Below the pieces are notes generated by a model. It did not search any database. It worked only from the letters and a program-made list of their open reading frames with translations, and had not been told where the DNA came from. Made by a program: the position numbers and the translations under genes. Shown here one piece after another: positions 44,309-54,526 of a DNA stretch of 64,000 nt. Source of the stretch: Rhizobium sp. 18065 (GTDB lineage: Bacteria > Pseudomonadota > Alphaproteobacteria > Rhizobiales > Rhizobiaceae); contig NZ_CACSJP010000003.1 of the NCBI RefSeq assembly GCF_902706095.1, positions 496,001 through 560,000 of the forward strand. Direction: 5' to 3'. Each line of letters starts with the position of its first letter. The first letter of the stretch is position 1.

Positions 44309-44803
44309 GATAGAGCTTTCCCGCGCGAGGTTGGAGCGTTCTTGCCGCCATATTTGCACACCAGCACCGGTGCCCGTCAATCAGCAATTGAAGGCGATGG
44401 CATGCGGCTTGCCGGCTCATGGAATGAGCAACCCCTCTTCGCTTCATGTCGATGTGGTCTGAGAGGCGCTCTGACGTCGACTTCGATGCCGACTGCCCCA
44501 CCGGAGAAGAAGAGAACTTGTCGGATGGAATTAAGAGCTATTTGGCGGAGCGCGGCTCAAGGCCCGTCGATCAATGGAGCGATCAATGGCTGGTCGCCAT
44601 GTCGATGATGTCAGCTGCTTGATATCAATGCGAAAGCTGCTGGCTCCAACTGTTCCTCAGATCCTTGTGCCATGAGAATGGCCTATCTGAGGGATTGGAA
44701 ACATCAAAAGTCACCGGCCGAAGTTATCCGGGACCGATGCAATGCTGCACGTGTCCACTACGCTTTACGCTGTGTAATGCCAGGTGTCGTAGAATTTGAG
44801 ACA
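44309..44803. other. Intergenic stretch between mscS and csp
   Basis: About 0.5 kb without a supported gene. The only notable sequence is a short direct repeat, CGATCAATGG at 44568-44577 and again at 44580-44589. It contains the promoter of the mscS gene at its left end. Confidence 0.5.
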
Positions 44804-44835
44804 GATTCAGCCCGCCCGTTGAGGCAGGCTGAATC
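44804..44835 (-). terminator. Terminator of the cold-shock gene
   Basis: GATTCAGCCCGCC at 44804-44816 pairs with GGCAGGCTGAATC at 44823-44835 with one mismatch (wobble) around a six-base loop. It lies 15 bp 3' of the csp stop on the - strand. The trailing T-run is weak (TGTCTCAAATTC). Confidence 0.7.
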
Positions 44836-44850
44836 CGTATCCTGAAGCGA

Positions 44851-45054
44851 TCAGAGAACGCTGACGCTTTCGGCCTTCGACTTGCCCGTCTTGCGATCCT
44901 GGCCAACTTCGAAGCTGACCTTGTCACCGTCTCTCAGCGAGCCGCCCTGCTGCAAGGCAGAAACGTGAACGAAAACGTCTGGACCGCCATTGTCAGGCGT
45001 GATGAAGCCGAAGCCCTTGTCTTCAGCGAAAAATTTAACCGTACCGGTCGCCAT
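44851..45054 (-). CDS. cspA: Cold-shock domain protein
   Basis: A 67-residue single-stranded RNA/DNA-binding protein, one cold-shock domain. Both RNP motifs are present: KGFGFIT at about 13-19 and DVFVHVSAL at about 26-34. The length is typical. AGAGGAAC lies about 6 bases before ATG 45054. The transcript has its own terminator and a hairpin in the leader. It should act as an RNA chaperone; whether it is cold-inducible cannot be read from the sequence. Confidence 0.95.
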   Translation of the reverse strand: MATGTVKFFAEDKGFGFITPDNGGPDVFVHVSALQQGGSLRDGDKVSFEVGQDRKTGKSKAESVSVL

Positions 45055-45094
45055 GATAGTTCCTCTTTAATTGTGCAGCCGTTTGACTCGCGGG

Positions 45095-45111
45095 CAGAAC
45101 TTATCGTTCTG
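45095..45111 (-). promoter_or_regulatory. Hairpin in the leader of the cold-shock gene
   Basis: CAGAAC-TTATC-GTTCTG is a perfect 6-bp stem about 40 bases before the csp start codon. A leader structure near a csp gene may modulate translation with temperature. It could also be the end of the promoter region; the transcription start is not known. Confidence 0.45.
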
Positions 45112-45365
45112 GCGCGTGCTTATCAACGGTCTAGTGCGTTTCTAATGCAAACAGGTGGAAACGTCGACAGCTAGCTGGCATGTGGATGCAAGTTTTTCAC
45201 GACGCTTCAGAAAAGGTTGTCAGCTCGATGTGAGGTGGAAAAGTGCCTCGTCGGGCAGCCGCGACGCGGTCGCCTGTATCGTGCACGAAGGACAGGGTGC
45301 GCGCACGGGCACGGGTGGCTCTGGTACGCAGCCGTGGATGGCAACCGGTTGACAAGCAACCATTC
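45112..45365. other. Intergenic segment between csp and lytic transglycosylase
   Basis: About 250 bp holding the csp promoter on the - strand and the 3' end flank of the transglycosylase gene. No reading frame here has support. Confidence 0.45.
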
Positions 45366-46322
45366 TCATCGGTTTCGAAAGACCGTGCAGGGCACGGCGG
45401 CAGCGCGAATGGCGGCGCAGAGCTTGGTCGCCTCCTGTCGTGTCTCACGCCCGATCCTTGCTGCGTAGCGCGTTCGGTATCCGAAATTCCCGCCACGCTG
45501 ACGGACGATCAGGGCACGCTCGGCATTGAGTGGTTCAGGCAGGCTGCTGATTGCGCGCCTGAACAGATGGTCCACGACGGAAGGGCGGAAATGTGCAGCA
45601 AGCTGGACACCCCAGGGTGCCCAGTCGGCCGATCCGGCAAGCACGGGCTCGTTCATCCGGCGCGTTTGCGCCAGATTTGTGCAGGCCTCCTCGAATGGCA
45701 GCGCCTCGTCCAGTGCCGGAGCTGCGATGACGGGCGGAGCGTCGCGCCATGTCTCGATGATGTTGCCGGTGATTGCAAAGACATAGTCCCGTGTCTCGAT
45801 CGGAAGCCGTCCTTTGGACAGGAAGCGCCCGAGCCCGTTTTCTCCGGCATTGTAAGCGGCCGCGGCAAAACCGAAATTCCCGAACCGGGTGTGCAGCGCC
45901 TTGAGATAGGCTGCCGATGCGTCCAGGGCGTCAATGACGTCGAAGCTGTTGTCGAGGCCGCGCCTTTTGGCGGTATTCGGCATGAACTGCGCAATGCCCT
46001 CGGCACCCTTCGGGCTGACCGCTTCCGGTCGAAACAGGCTTTCGCGCCAGATGAGGCGGGCAAAGAAGGCGGAGGGCACGTCATGGGAATCGGCAAAGTG
46101 GCCAATCATGCGGCACAGATCGGCGTTGAATGTCTCCTGCCGAATGCAGAGTTGGTCGTCCGCGCGTTGGTAGAGGCAGCCGGGTCTGTCCTCCGCCTCG
46201 GCGGCAGCGACGTAATCAGGCACCAAGGCAGCGCCGATTGTGCCCAGCAGAATGCCGGTCGTGACTGTCCGAAGCGGTCTCTGGAACGTGCCCATCGCGG
46301 ACCTTACGCTTTTGCCGATCAT
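45366..46322 (-). CDS. Lytic transglycosylase, SLT domain
   Basis: A 318-residue murein-cleaving enzyme. A signal peptide or N-terminal anchor precedes the mature part (cleavage near VAAAEA at about residue 43). The catalytic glutamate is E94 in IWRESLFRPEAVSPKGAEG, followed by IAQFMPNTA and the AAAYNAGENG block, which are diagnostic for soluble lytic transglycosylases. ATG 46322 is preferred; a TTG two codons earlier has no better site. The C-terminal third has no domain I recognise. It probably recycles or opens peptidoglycan. Confidence 0.88.
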   Translation of the reverse strand: MIGKSVRSAMGTFQRPLRTVTTGILLGTIGAALVPDYVAAAEAEDRPGCLYQRADDQLCIRQETFNADLCRMIGHFADSHDVPSAFFARLIWRESLFRPEAVSPKGAEGIAQFMPNTAKRRGLDNSFDVIDALDASAAYLKALHTRFGNFGFAAAAYNAGENGLGRFLSKGRLPIETRDYVFAITGNIIETWRDAPPVIAAPALDEALPFEEACTNLAQTRRMNEPVLAGSADWAPWGVQLAAHFRPSVVDHLFRRAISSLPEPLNAERALIVRQRGGNFGYRTRYAARIGRETRQEATKLCAAIRAAAVPCTVFRNR

Positions 46323-46399
46323 GATCAAAGCCTGGAGTTCGGTGGCGACCGAACCCGGTTCGGGCCTGCAAGCCGGACGGCAGTGCTCGAGAGACCAAG

Positions 46400-46429
46400 C
46401 CAGATCAGATCAGGCCAGATCAGATCAGG
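46400..46429. repeat. 15-bp perfect tandem duplication
   Basis: CCAGATCAGATCAGG at 46400-46414 is repeated exactly at 46415-46429, and each unit itself contains AGATC/GATCAG periodicity. It lies upstream of the transglycosylase gene and may be a slippage product or a regulatory tandem site. Confidence 0.9.
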
Positions 46430-46589
46430 CTGATCAACGCGATGACCGGGGTGATTCGACACTTTCACGCTTTGCCTGGGACCGATCAGCTTCCGCAAAT
46501 GGTGGCAAGGAGCGGGAGGCTGTGGCGCCTTCTTTTGGTGCTAACTTGTTGAATCCGTTCTGGAGTGGCAAGCCGCTTCGAAGCTGGGA

Positions 46590-48425
<1,836 letters not shown>

Positions 48426-48459
48426 CATGGCTTTCCGGCTCCGATCATCGGGGGCTTGT

Positions 48460-49218
48460 TCAGGCTGGTTTCAGCGGCGTGGCAAAGGAAGGCGAGGGGT
48501 GACCCTCGGCGATGCGCGCCGCTTCAAGGGCGGCGATCGTCTCATCGATCAGCCGGCGGTCGGTCAGGCCATGGGGATTGTCGTGGGTCGGCATGGTTTC
48601 CGCGACATGCAGGAAACGCTCCTGCGCCACCGCATAAAGCCTGCGCAATTCTCCGAGCGGATCGGGATGGTCGTCGGCGCGGATGTCGAGCCAGGCATAA
48701 TCCTGATCGCGGTAGATCTTCAGCGCTGCCGATTGCCGCCCGCGCTTGTCACCGCCGGACGCCTCGCCGGCATCCATGGCCGCCAGCAGCCGCTCGGCCA
48801 GCGGCAGGCCCGCCGTCGCCTTGTAGACCCGCAGGGTTTCGGCAATGACGTCAGGTCCGGCCAGCATGTTGCCGGCCACCGAGACGTTGTCATCGACAAG
48901 GTGCCCGGCCCAGTCGATGCATTTTGTGCCGGTGAAGGCGGCATTGCGACCTTGCCCGTCGATCAGATGCATCTGCCGCTGCTGGCAGCCGTCGTCGCGA
49001 CCGGTCAGGATCGCGATGATGTCAGCCGGAGAATGGCCTTCGACCAGAAGCGTGAGGCCATCCGTGCCGTAGAGCGGGCTGACGAAGGCCTGCGTGGCAA
49101 TCGCACCGAAGCGGCCGCGCATATGGGGAACCGCGGCACCGACCGCGAAGAAGCGGCTGGCGACGGCGATTCCGAGATGACCAGTGGCAGGATCGCGGGC
49201 GACGATGGACCAGGTCAT
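48460..49218 (-). CDS. DUF1028-family protein (putative Ntn hydrolase)
   Basis: A 252-residue protein of the DUF1028 family. It begins MTWSIVARDPATGHLGIAVA, with AAVPHMRGRFGAIATQAFV, then LVDDNVSVAGNMLAGPDVI; these are the recognisable family blocks. The fold is believed to be related to Ntn hydrolases, and T2 could be the nucleophile once methionine is removed. It is encoded directly after the gamma-glutamyltransferase (4 bp gap) and before the peptide ATPase. It may be a second amidase or peptidase that acts on the imported peptide. Confidence 0.82.
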   Translation of the reverse strand: MTWSIVARDPATGHLGIAVASRFFAVGAAVPHMRGRFGAIATQAFVSPLYGTDGLTLLVEGHSPADIIAILTGRDDGCQQRQMHLIDGQGRNAAFTGTKCIDWAGHLVDDNVSVAGNMLAGPDVIAETLRVYKATAGLPLAERLLAAMDAGEASGGDKRGRQSAALKIYRDQDYAWLDIRADDHPDPLGELRRLYAVAQERFLHVAETMPTHDNPHGLTDRRLIDETIAALEAARIAEGHPSPSFATPLKPA

Positions 49219-49221
49219 CGA

Positions 49222-51006
49222 TTATCTCCCGATCGCATAGGCTTGCATCAGCCGTGGCGTCGCAGCCGCCCGCAGCAATCCACCGGCATCGCGGCGTGCC
49301 GCAGTAAGGCGACCAACGCTCCACGGATCGGCCTCGGTAATGTCGTGGCCCATGGCTTTCAGCGCCTTGATTGTCTCCGCGCCGATACTGCTCTCGATCA
49401 TCACATTGCCCGGTTGGCTGGTGCGCGGATAGAAGGAGCCGGGGAAATGTGCGGTGTGGAACAGCGGCATGTCGATCGCGGCCTGCAGGTTCTGCTTGTG
49501 ATGCACGTAGCGCAGGAAGAAGGACAACTGCCACTGGTCCTGCTGGTCGCCGCCGGGTGTACCGAAGGCGAGCGTCGGGCGGCCTTCGTAGAGCGCCATC
49601 GACGGTGTCAGCGTGGTGCGCGGCCGCTTGCCAGGGGCGAGCGAGGTCGGCAGGCCTGGTTTCAGCCAGAACATCTGCGCGCGGGAATTGAGGCAGAAGC
49701 CGAGGCCCGGCACGATCGGCGAGGATTGCAGCCAACCGCCGGAAGGCGTGACCGAGACCATGTTGCCTTCGCGGTCGATGACATCGATATGCACGGTGTC
49801 GCCGCGCTTTTCGGTCAGATGCGACATGGTGGGTTCGTAGACGGCACCGGTGCCTGACATGGAGGCCAGCATTTCCATGGTGAGGTCGTGCTGATTCTCG
49901 TAGCCCGGCAATCGGCCCGGACGCAGCGTCATCGACGCCTGCGACGTGATCAGCTTGCGGCGCTCGTCATTATAGGCATCCGACAGCAATTGCTCTATCG
50001 GCACGGCAGCAAAAGCCGGATCGCCGTAATAGACCTCTCGGTCGGCATAGGCGAGCTTCATGGTTTCCACGACGGTGTGGACGAAATCGGCGCCCAGCGG
50101 GTCCATCGCCGCGACATCGATGCCTTTCAGCAGCGCCAGCGATTGCAGCAGCACCGGACCTTGGCCCCATGGGCCTGTCTTGGCCACGGTCCAACCATGA
50201 TAGTCAAATGTCTGCGGCGCTTCGATCGTCGCAGACCAGCCGGACATATCCGCTGCGGTCAGGACGCCCTTGTGGCGGTTGCCGCTGGCATCCATCACTT
50301 CGGCGGTCTTCAGGTAGTCCTCGATCGCTTCGGCGACGAAGCCGCGGTAGAAGGCATCACGCGCCGCGTCGATCTGGTTTTCGCGGCCGGTGGCGCGTTC
50401 CGCCTCCCTGACGATGCGGGTATAGGTGGCGGCGAGAGCCGGATTGCAAAACAGCGCATGCGGTTCGGGCGCCACGCCGCCCGGCAGCCAGGTCGCATAG
50501 GATGTCGGCCATTCCTTTTCGAAGAAGTTGGCCAGCCCCTTGATAGTCGCCGAGACGCGCGGCAGCATCGGGTGACCGTGTTCGGCATAATGGATGGCCG
50601 GTTCCAGCACCTCGCGTACAGTCATCGTGCCGAAGTCGCGCAGCATCAGCATCCAGCCGTCGAAGGCGCCCGGAATAACGGTCGCCAGCAACCCGTCGCC
50701 GGGGATCAGGTCAAGGCCCTCGGCGGTATAGTGCTCGATTGTCGCGCCTGCCGGGGCCGGCCCTTGCGCACAGATCACCTCGACCTTGCCGGTCTTTGCC
50801 GAATAGATCAGCGCCGGCATGTCGCCGCCCGGCCCCACCAGATGCGGCTCGAGAATCTGCAGCACAAAACCGGTGGCAACAGCCGCATCAAAGGCATTGC
50901 CGCCCTTTTCCAGGATGCTCATGCCGACGGCCGACGCGATCCAGTGGGTCGAGGTGACAACGCCGAACGTGCCGAGGATCTCCGGGCGGGTGGTAAACTC
51001 AGTCAT
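49222..51006 (-). CDS. ggt: Gamma-glutamyltransferase family protein, cytoplasmic
   Basis: A 594-residue gamma-glutamyltransferase. The autocatalytic cleavage site is at T404 in EKRGDTVHIDVID, giving a large subunit of about 403 and a small one of about 191 residues. Substrate-binding blocks are GNAFDAAVATGFVLQ, LVGPGGDMPALIY (in place of GIGGGGF) and SGGWLQSSP. There is no signal peptide, in contrast to the periplasmic GGT of enterobacteria. The gene is inside a peptide-importer operon, so the enzyme probably hydrolyses gamma-glutamyl peptides after import. Confidence 0.88.
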   Translation of the reverse strand: MTEFTTRPEILGTFGVVTSTHWIASAVGMSILEKGGNAFDAAVATGFVLQILEPHLVGPGGDMPALIYSAKTGKVEVICAQGPAPAGATIEHYTAEGLDLIPGDGLLATVIPGAFDGWMLMLRDFGTMTVREVLEPAIHYAEHGHPMLPRVSATIKGLANFFEKEWPTSYATWLPGGVAPEPHALFCNPALAATYTRIVREAERATGRENQIDAARDAFYRGFVAEAIEDYLKTAEVMDASGNRHKGVLTAADMSGWSATIEAPQTFDYHGWTVAKTGPWGQGPVLLQSLALLKGIDVAAMDPLGADFVHTVVETMKLAYADREVYYGDPAFAAVPIEQLLSDAYNDERRKLITSQASMTLRPGRLPGYENQHDLTMEMLASMSGTGAVYEPTMSHLTEKRGDTVHIDVIDREGNMVSVTPSGGWLQSSPIVPGLGFCLNSRAQMFWLKPGLPTSLAPGKRPRTTLTPSMALYEGRPTLAFGTPGGDQQDQWQLSFFLRYVHHKQNLQAAIDMPLFHTAHFPGSFYPRTSQPGNVMIESSIGAETIKALKAMGHDITEADPWSVGRLTAARRDAGGLLRAAATPRLMQAYAIGR

Positions 51007-51029
51007 CGACTATTCCTTCAGTTCTATTC

Positions 51030-51905
51030 TTAGGATTCCCGGGGGTCGAGTGCATCGCGCAGACCATCGCCGAGCAGATTGAAACCGATCACCACGAGGA
51101 AGATCGCCACCCCCGGCCACATGGCCATCCAGGGTGCCTGATCGAGGAAGTTCTTCGCGACATTGAGCATCGAGCCCCAGCTCGGCGCCGGCGGCTGCTG
51201 GCCAAGCCCGAGGAAGGATAGGCTTGCCTCGGCAATGATCGCGGTCGCCACCGTCAGGGTGGCCTGGACGATGATCGGTGCGGTGATATTGGGCAGGATG
51301 TAGCGCAGCATGATGTCGAGATGGCCAAGGCCGATCGAGCGGGCACCTTCGACATAATCCTCCGTCTTGACGGCAAGAACCTGGCCACGCGTCAGCCGCA
51401 CGAAGACCGGCATGGCCGACAGGCCGATGGCGATCATCGCATTGGTGAGGCTGGGGCCGAGAAAGGCGGCGAGCGCAATCGCCATGATCAGGAAGGGCAG
51501 GGCGAGAAAGGCTTCCGTGATGCGCGAAATCACCTGATCAACCCAGCCGCCGAAATAGCCGGCGATCAGGCCGAAAGGCACGCCGATGACGATCGAGATG
51601 GCGACCGAAAAGATGCCCGCCATCAGCGAGGCCTGCGCACCCCAGATCATGCGCGACAGGATATCGCGGCCGATATCGTCGGTGCCCATCCAGTGCGCCG
51701 CTGACGGCGCCTTGCGAATGGCGGTCCAACTGGTCGCCAGCGGATCGGGGATCGGCAGAAGCGGCGCGGCGAGAGCCAGAAGCGCAAAGAACAGGATGAT
51801 GCAAAGGCCGACCAGCGCGCTGCGATTGGCCTTGAGCTTGCGCCAGGCGCGATTGCCACTCTTGGTGGGAACGGCCACGCTGCCGGTCTGTCCGAGCGCG
51901 GTCAT
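51030..51905 (-). CDS. Peptide ABC permease, DppC type
   Basis: A 291-residue permease with a cytoplasmic N-terminus (about 20 residues), a first helix at about 34-54 and five further helices. The family block TDDIGRDILSRMIWGAQASL and the EAA-loop region EGARSIGLGHLDIMLRYILP are present. ATG 51905 follows GAGGGCAAGCCT and overlaps the DppB-type stop (ATGA); a longer frame to 51989 is a shadow of that gene. It forms the channel with the DppB-type partner. Confidence 0.92.
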   Translation of the reverse strand: MTALGQTGSVAVPTKSGNRAWRKLKANRSALVGLCIILFFALLALAAPLLPIPDPLATSWTAIRKAPSAAHWMGTDDIGRDILSRMIWGAQASLMAGIFSVAISIVIGVPFGLIAGYFGGWVDQVISRITEAFLALPFLIMAIALAAFLGPSLTNAMIAIGLSAMPVFVRLTRGQVLAVKTEDYVEGARSIGLGHLDIMLRYILPNITAPIIVQATLTVATAIIAEASLSFLGLGQQPPAPSWGSMLNVAKNFLDQAPWMAMWPGVAIFLVVIGFNLLGDGLRDALDPRES

Positions 51906-52855
51906 AGGCTTGCCCTCATGCGCGGATTGAGGATGACATAGAGCACGTCGGCAACCAGGTTCATCAGGATGAAGCCGACGGCGGTGCACAGCACGACACC
52001 CTGCACCACGGCATAGTCGCGATTGAACACCGCATCGACGATAAGCTTGCCGAAGCCCGGAATGGTGAAGATCTGTTCGGTGAGCACGGCGCCGGCCAGC
52101 AATTCTCCGAACAGGAGGGCACTGAGCGTCACGATTGGCAGCAGCGCATTGCGGAAGGTGTGGCTGAGAATGACGACCCGTTCCGACAGGCCCTTGGCGC
52201 GGGCGGTGCGGATGTAATCGGCCTTCATAACGCTGAGCATGGCCGAGCGGGTGTGCCGCATCAAGGTGGCGGCAAGTGCTGTCCCCAGCACGAAGGCGGG
52301 CATGATCATCGTTTCAATGGAGCGCACCGGGTCGACGAAGATCGACTCGTAGCCGGAGGCCGGCAGCCAGCCGAGTTTGACCGAGACCAGTAGGATCAGC
52401 ATGATGCCCAGCCAGAAGTTCGGGATCGAGAGACCCGAGAGGGCGACGATATTGGCGATGTAGTCGATGGCGGTGTTCTTCTTGACGGCGGCCAGGATGC
52501 CCATCGGCACACCGATGACAAAGGCGAATATCATCGACATCACCGCCAGCTGAATGGTGACGGGCAGTTTCTCGCCGATCAGTTCCAGCACCGGCTGGTT
52601 GGTGCGCAGCGACATGCCGAAATCGCCCTGCAGCACATTGGCGATCCAGTAGCCGTATTGATAAACGACGGGATCGTTCAGGCGGTATTTCTCCCGCAGG
52701 AATTCGATCACCTGCGGATCGCGCTCTTCACCGGCCATGGCAAGGATCGGGTCACCCGGCAGCAGCTTTTGCAGTGAGAAGACGAAGATCGACACGATCA
52801 AAAGCGTCGGTATGGCGACCAGCAGCCGTTTTCCGATGTAGATATGCATGAACAT
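51902..52855 (-). CDS. Peptide ABC permease, DppB type
   Basis: A 317-residue permease with the DppB N-terminus: first helix at about 12-32, followed by LPGDPILAMAGEERDP and YRLNDPVVYQYGYWIANVLQ. The EAA loop is in YIRTARAKGLSERVVILSH, and the end is FILMNLVADVLYVILNPRMR. Two ATGs (52855 and 52849) precede the first helix; I use 52855, which has GGACCGG upstream. The binding-protein gene lies upstream, separated by a perfect 11-bp hairpin. Confidence 0.92.
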   Translation of the reverse strand: MFMHIYIGKRLLVAIPTLLIVSIFVFSLQKLLPGDPILAMAGEERDPQVIEFLREKYRLNDPVVYQYGYWIANVLQGDFGMSLRTNQPVLELIGEKLPVTIQLAVMSMIFAFVIGVPMGILAAVKKNTAIDYIANIVALSGLSIPNFWLGIMLILLVSVKLGWLPASGYESIFVDPVRSIETMIMPAFVLGTALAATLMRHTRSAMLSVMKADYIRTARAKGLSERVVILSHTFRNALLPIVTLSALLFGELLAGAVLTEQIFTIPGFGKLIVDAVFNRDYAVVQGVVLCTAVGFILMNLVADVLYVILNPRMRASL

Positions 52856-52877
52856 CCGGTCCTGATTTTGGGAGGTC

Positions 52878-52904
52878 CCTGCGGAGCGTTTGGCGCTCCG
52901 CAGG
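52878..52904 (-). repeat. Intercistronic hairpin after the peptide-binding protein gene
   Basis: CCTGCGGAGCG at 52878-52888 and CGCTCCGCAGG at 52894-52904 form a perfect 11-bp stem with a five-base loop. It is 16 bp 3' of the binding-protein stop (- strand) and 23 bp before the permease start. No T-run follows, so stabilisation of the upstream message is the likely role. Confidence 0.8.
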
Positions 52905-52919
52905 AGAGATCGAGGCGGA

Positions 52920-54428
52920 TCAGCCCTTCTTGACGCCGAGCAGGCGGATCATGCCATCAGGCGAAGGAACGAAGCCGGTGACCTCTTTCTTCGTTGCCCA
53001 GATCCACGACTGGTGGCCGAGATAGATCACAGGCAGGTCGTCGTTGAGGATTTTGCCGGCGGCATCGTATTTCTGCTTGCGCACGGCATCGTCGGTCGAG
53101 GCGCGGGCTTCGTTCAGCAGCGTGTCGACTTCCGGATTGCAGTATTTGGTGTCGTTGATGCCGCCCTCGCAGGTGACGAACTGGTGCAGGTTGCCGTCAG
53201 GGTCGACGCGGCCGGACCAGTCGGAGCGGCTGAGTTGATAGTTGCCGGCGGTCTGTTCGCTGAGCAGCGTCGCAAATTCGGTGGTCTTCAGGCTGACGTC
53301 GAAGCCGGCCTCGGCCACCATCGCCTGGACGATCTGCATCATCTGGGCAGCAACCGGATTGTTGGGAATCTGCATTTCGATCGGCACCCGCTCGAAACCG
53401 GCTTCCTTGATCAGGGCCTTTGCCTTTTCGAGGTCGCGGGCCGGAACCGGCAGGTCCTTGTTGAACCACGGGCTGTTCGGTGGGAAGGGCTGGTTGCCGC
53501 CGACGGCCGTGCCTTCATAGACCACCTGGTTCAGCGCTTCGCGGTCGATGGCGAGCGAGAAGGCCTGGCGCAGGCGCTTGTCCTTACCGAACGGATTGTC
53601 GGCGCGCGCGCCGTTGGCGATGTTCACATAGAGCGCCATGTAGCCGATGTTGACGACGTCGGAATATGTCAGGCTGTCGTCTGCCTTGACCGATGTCGCG
53701 TCGGTTGCCGCCAGTCGCTCGATCATATCCAGTTCGCCCGAGCGCAGGTTGGCAAGCCGCACCGTGGTGTCGGGGATCGGCAGATAGGTGACCTTGTCGA
53801 TAAACACCTTGTCCTTGTCCCAGTAGTCGGCGAATTTTTCGAGCACGATGCGATCCTGCTGGATGCGCTCGACGAATTTGAACGGTCCGGCGCAGACCGG
53901 CTTGGAGCCGAAATTGGCGCCGAGTTCGGCCGCGGCCTTCGGTGAGACGATCATGCCGGCGCGGTCGGAGAGCTGGGCGAGCAGCGTCACGTCCGGCGCC
54001 TTGAGCGTGAACTTGACGGCGTAGTCGCCGGTGGCTTCAACCTTTTCCACCGAAGTCAGCTCGCTCTTGCGGCGCGATTCCGGCAGCGTCTTGTTGCGCT
54101 CGATGGTAGCCACCACCGCTGCCGCATTGAAGGGCGTATCGTCATGGAACTTGACACCTTCGCGCAGTTTCATGGTCAGTTCCTTGCCGTCGGCGGACCA
54201 GGCCCATTCGGTCGCCAGCTGCGGCACGATCTTCAGGTCGGGCGAAACGTCGACAAGCTTGTCGCACATGGCGGTGTAGACGATACGGCCGACAAAGGTT
54301 CGCGACTGGGCCGGATCTAGTACGTCGGCATCGTCCTGCAGGCCGATGCGAAGCTCGGCCGAGAGTGCGGGGCCTGCAAGCATGGCGCTCGCCAGGAGTA
54401 GGGCGGAAAATCGGGACAGTATCTTCAT
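52920..54428 (-). CDS. Peptide ABC substrate-binding protein, family 5 (DppA type)
   Basis: A 502-residue periplasmic binding protein. Residues 1-23 are a signal peptide (cleavage at LSA-EL). Family-5 blocks are LTMKLREGVKFHDDTPFNAAA, quoted in part as LREGVKFHDDTPFNAA, VCAGPFKFVERIQ, RLRQAFSLAIDREALNQVVY (start of the lobe) and YCNPEVDTLLNEARAS. It is expressed from the same - strand operon as the peptide permeases. Family members bind di- and oligopeptides, glutathione or nickel complexes; a gamma-glutamyl peptide would match the GGT downstream. Confidence 0.92.
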   Translation of the reverse strand: MKILSRFSALLLASAMLAGPALSAELRIGLQDDADVLDPAQSRTFVGRIVYTAMCDKLVDVSPDLKIVPQLATEWAWSADGKELTMKLREGVKFHDDTPFNAAAVVATIERNKTLPESRRKSELTSVEKVEATGDYAVKFTLKAPDVTLLAQLSDRAGMIVSPKAAAELGANFGSKPVCAGPFKFVERIQQDRIVLEKFADYWDKDKVFIDKVTYLPIPDTTVRLANLRSGELDMIERLAATDATSVKADDSLTYSDVVNIGYMALYVNIANGARADNPFGKDKRLRQAFSLAIDREALNQVVYEGTAVGGNQPFPPNSPWFNKDLPVPARDLEKAKALIKEAGFERVPIEMQIPNNPVAAQMMQIVQAMVAEAGFDVSLKTTEFATLLSEQTAGNYQLSRSDWSGRVDPDGNLHQFVTCEGGINDTKYCNPEVDTLLNEARASTDDAVRKQKYDAAGKILNDDLPVIYLGHQSWIWATKKEVTGFVPSPDGMIRLLGVKKG

Positions 54429-54501
54429 GGTCGAAAAATCCTCTGGTGTGGTTTTCTGTTTTCACGGGTGTCGCCGGTTGTTTCCCCGACGTTGATTATT
54501 G

Positions 54502-54517
54502 TCCGGCAGCGGCCGGA
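54502..54517 (-). repeat. Hairpin between the GntR and peptide-binding protein genes
   Basis: TCCGGC-AGCG-GCCGGA is a perfect 6-bp stem 10 bp 3' of the GntR stop (- strand), just before the binding-protein leader. It may attenuate read-through from the regulator gene. No T-run follows. Confidence 0.45.
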
Positions 54518-54526
54518 ACTGTGCAC

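Noticed and set aside
52890..53945. 351-codon + strand frame
   Set aside because: It is antisense to the family-5 binding protein, which has a signal peptide and clear family blocks; the frame is open only because of GC-rich codon bias.
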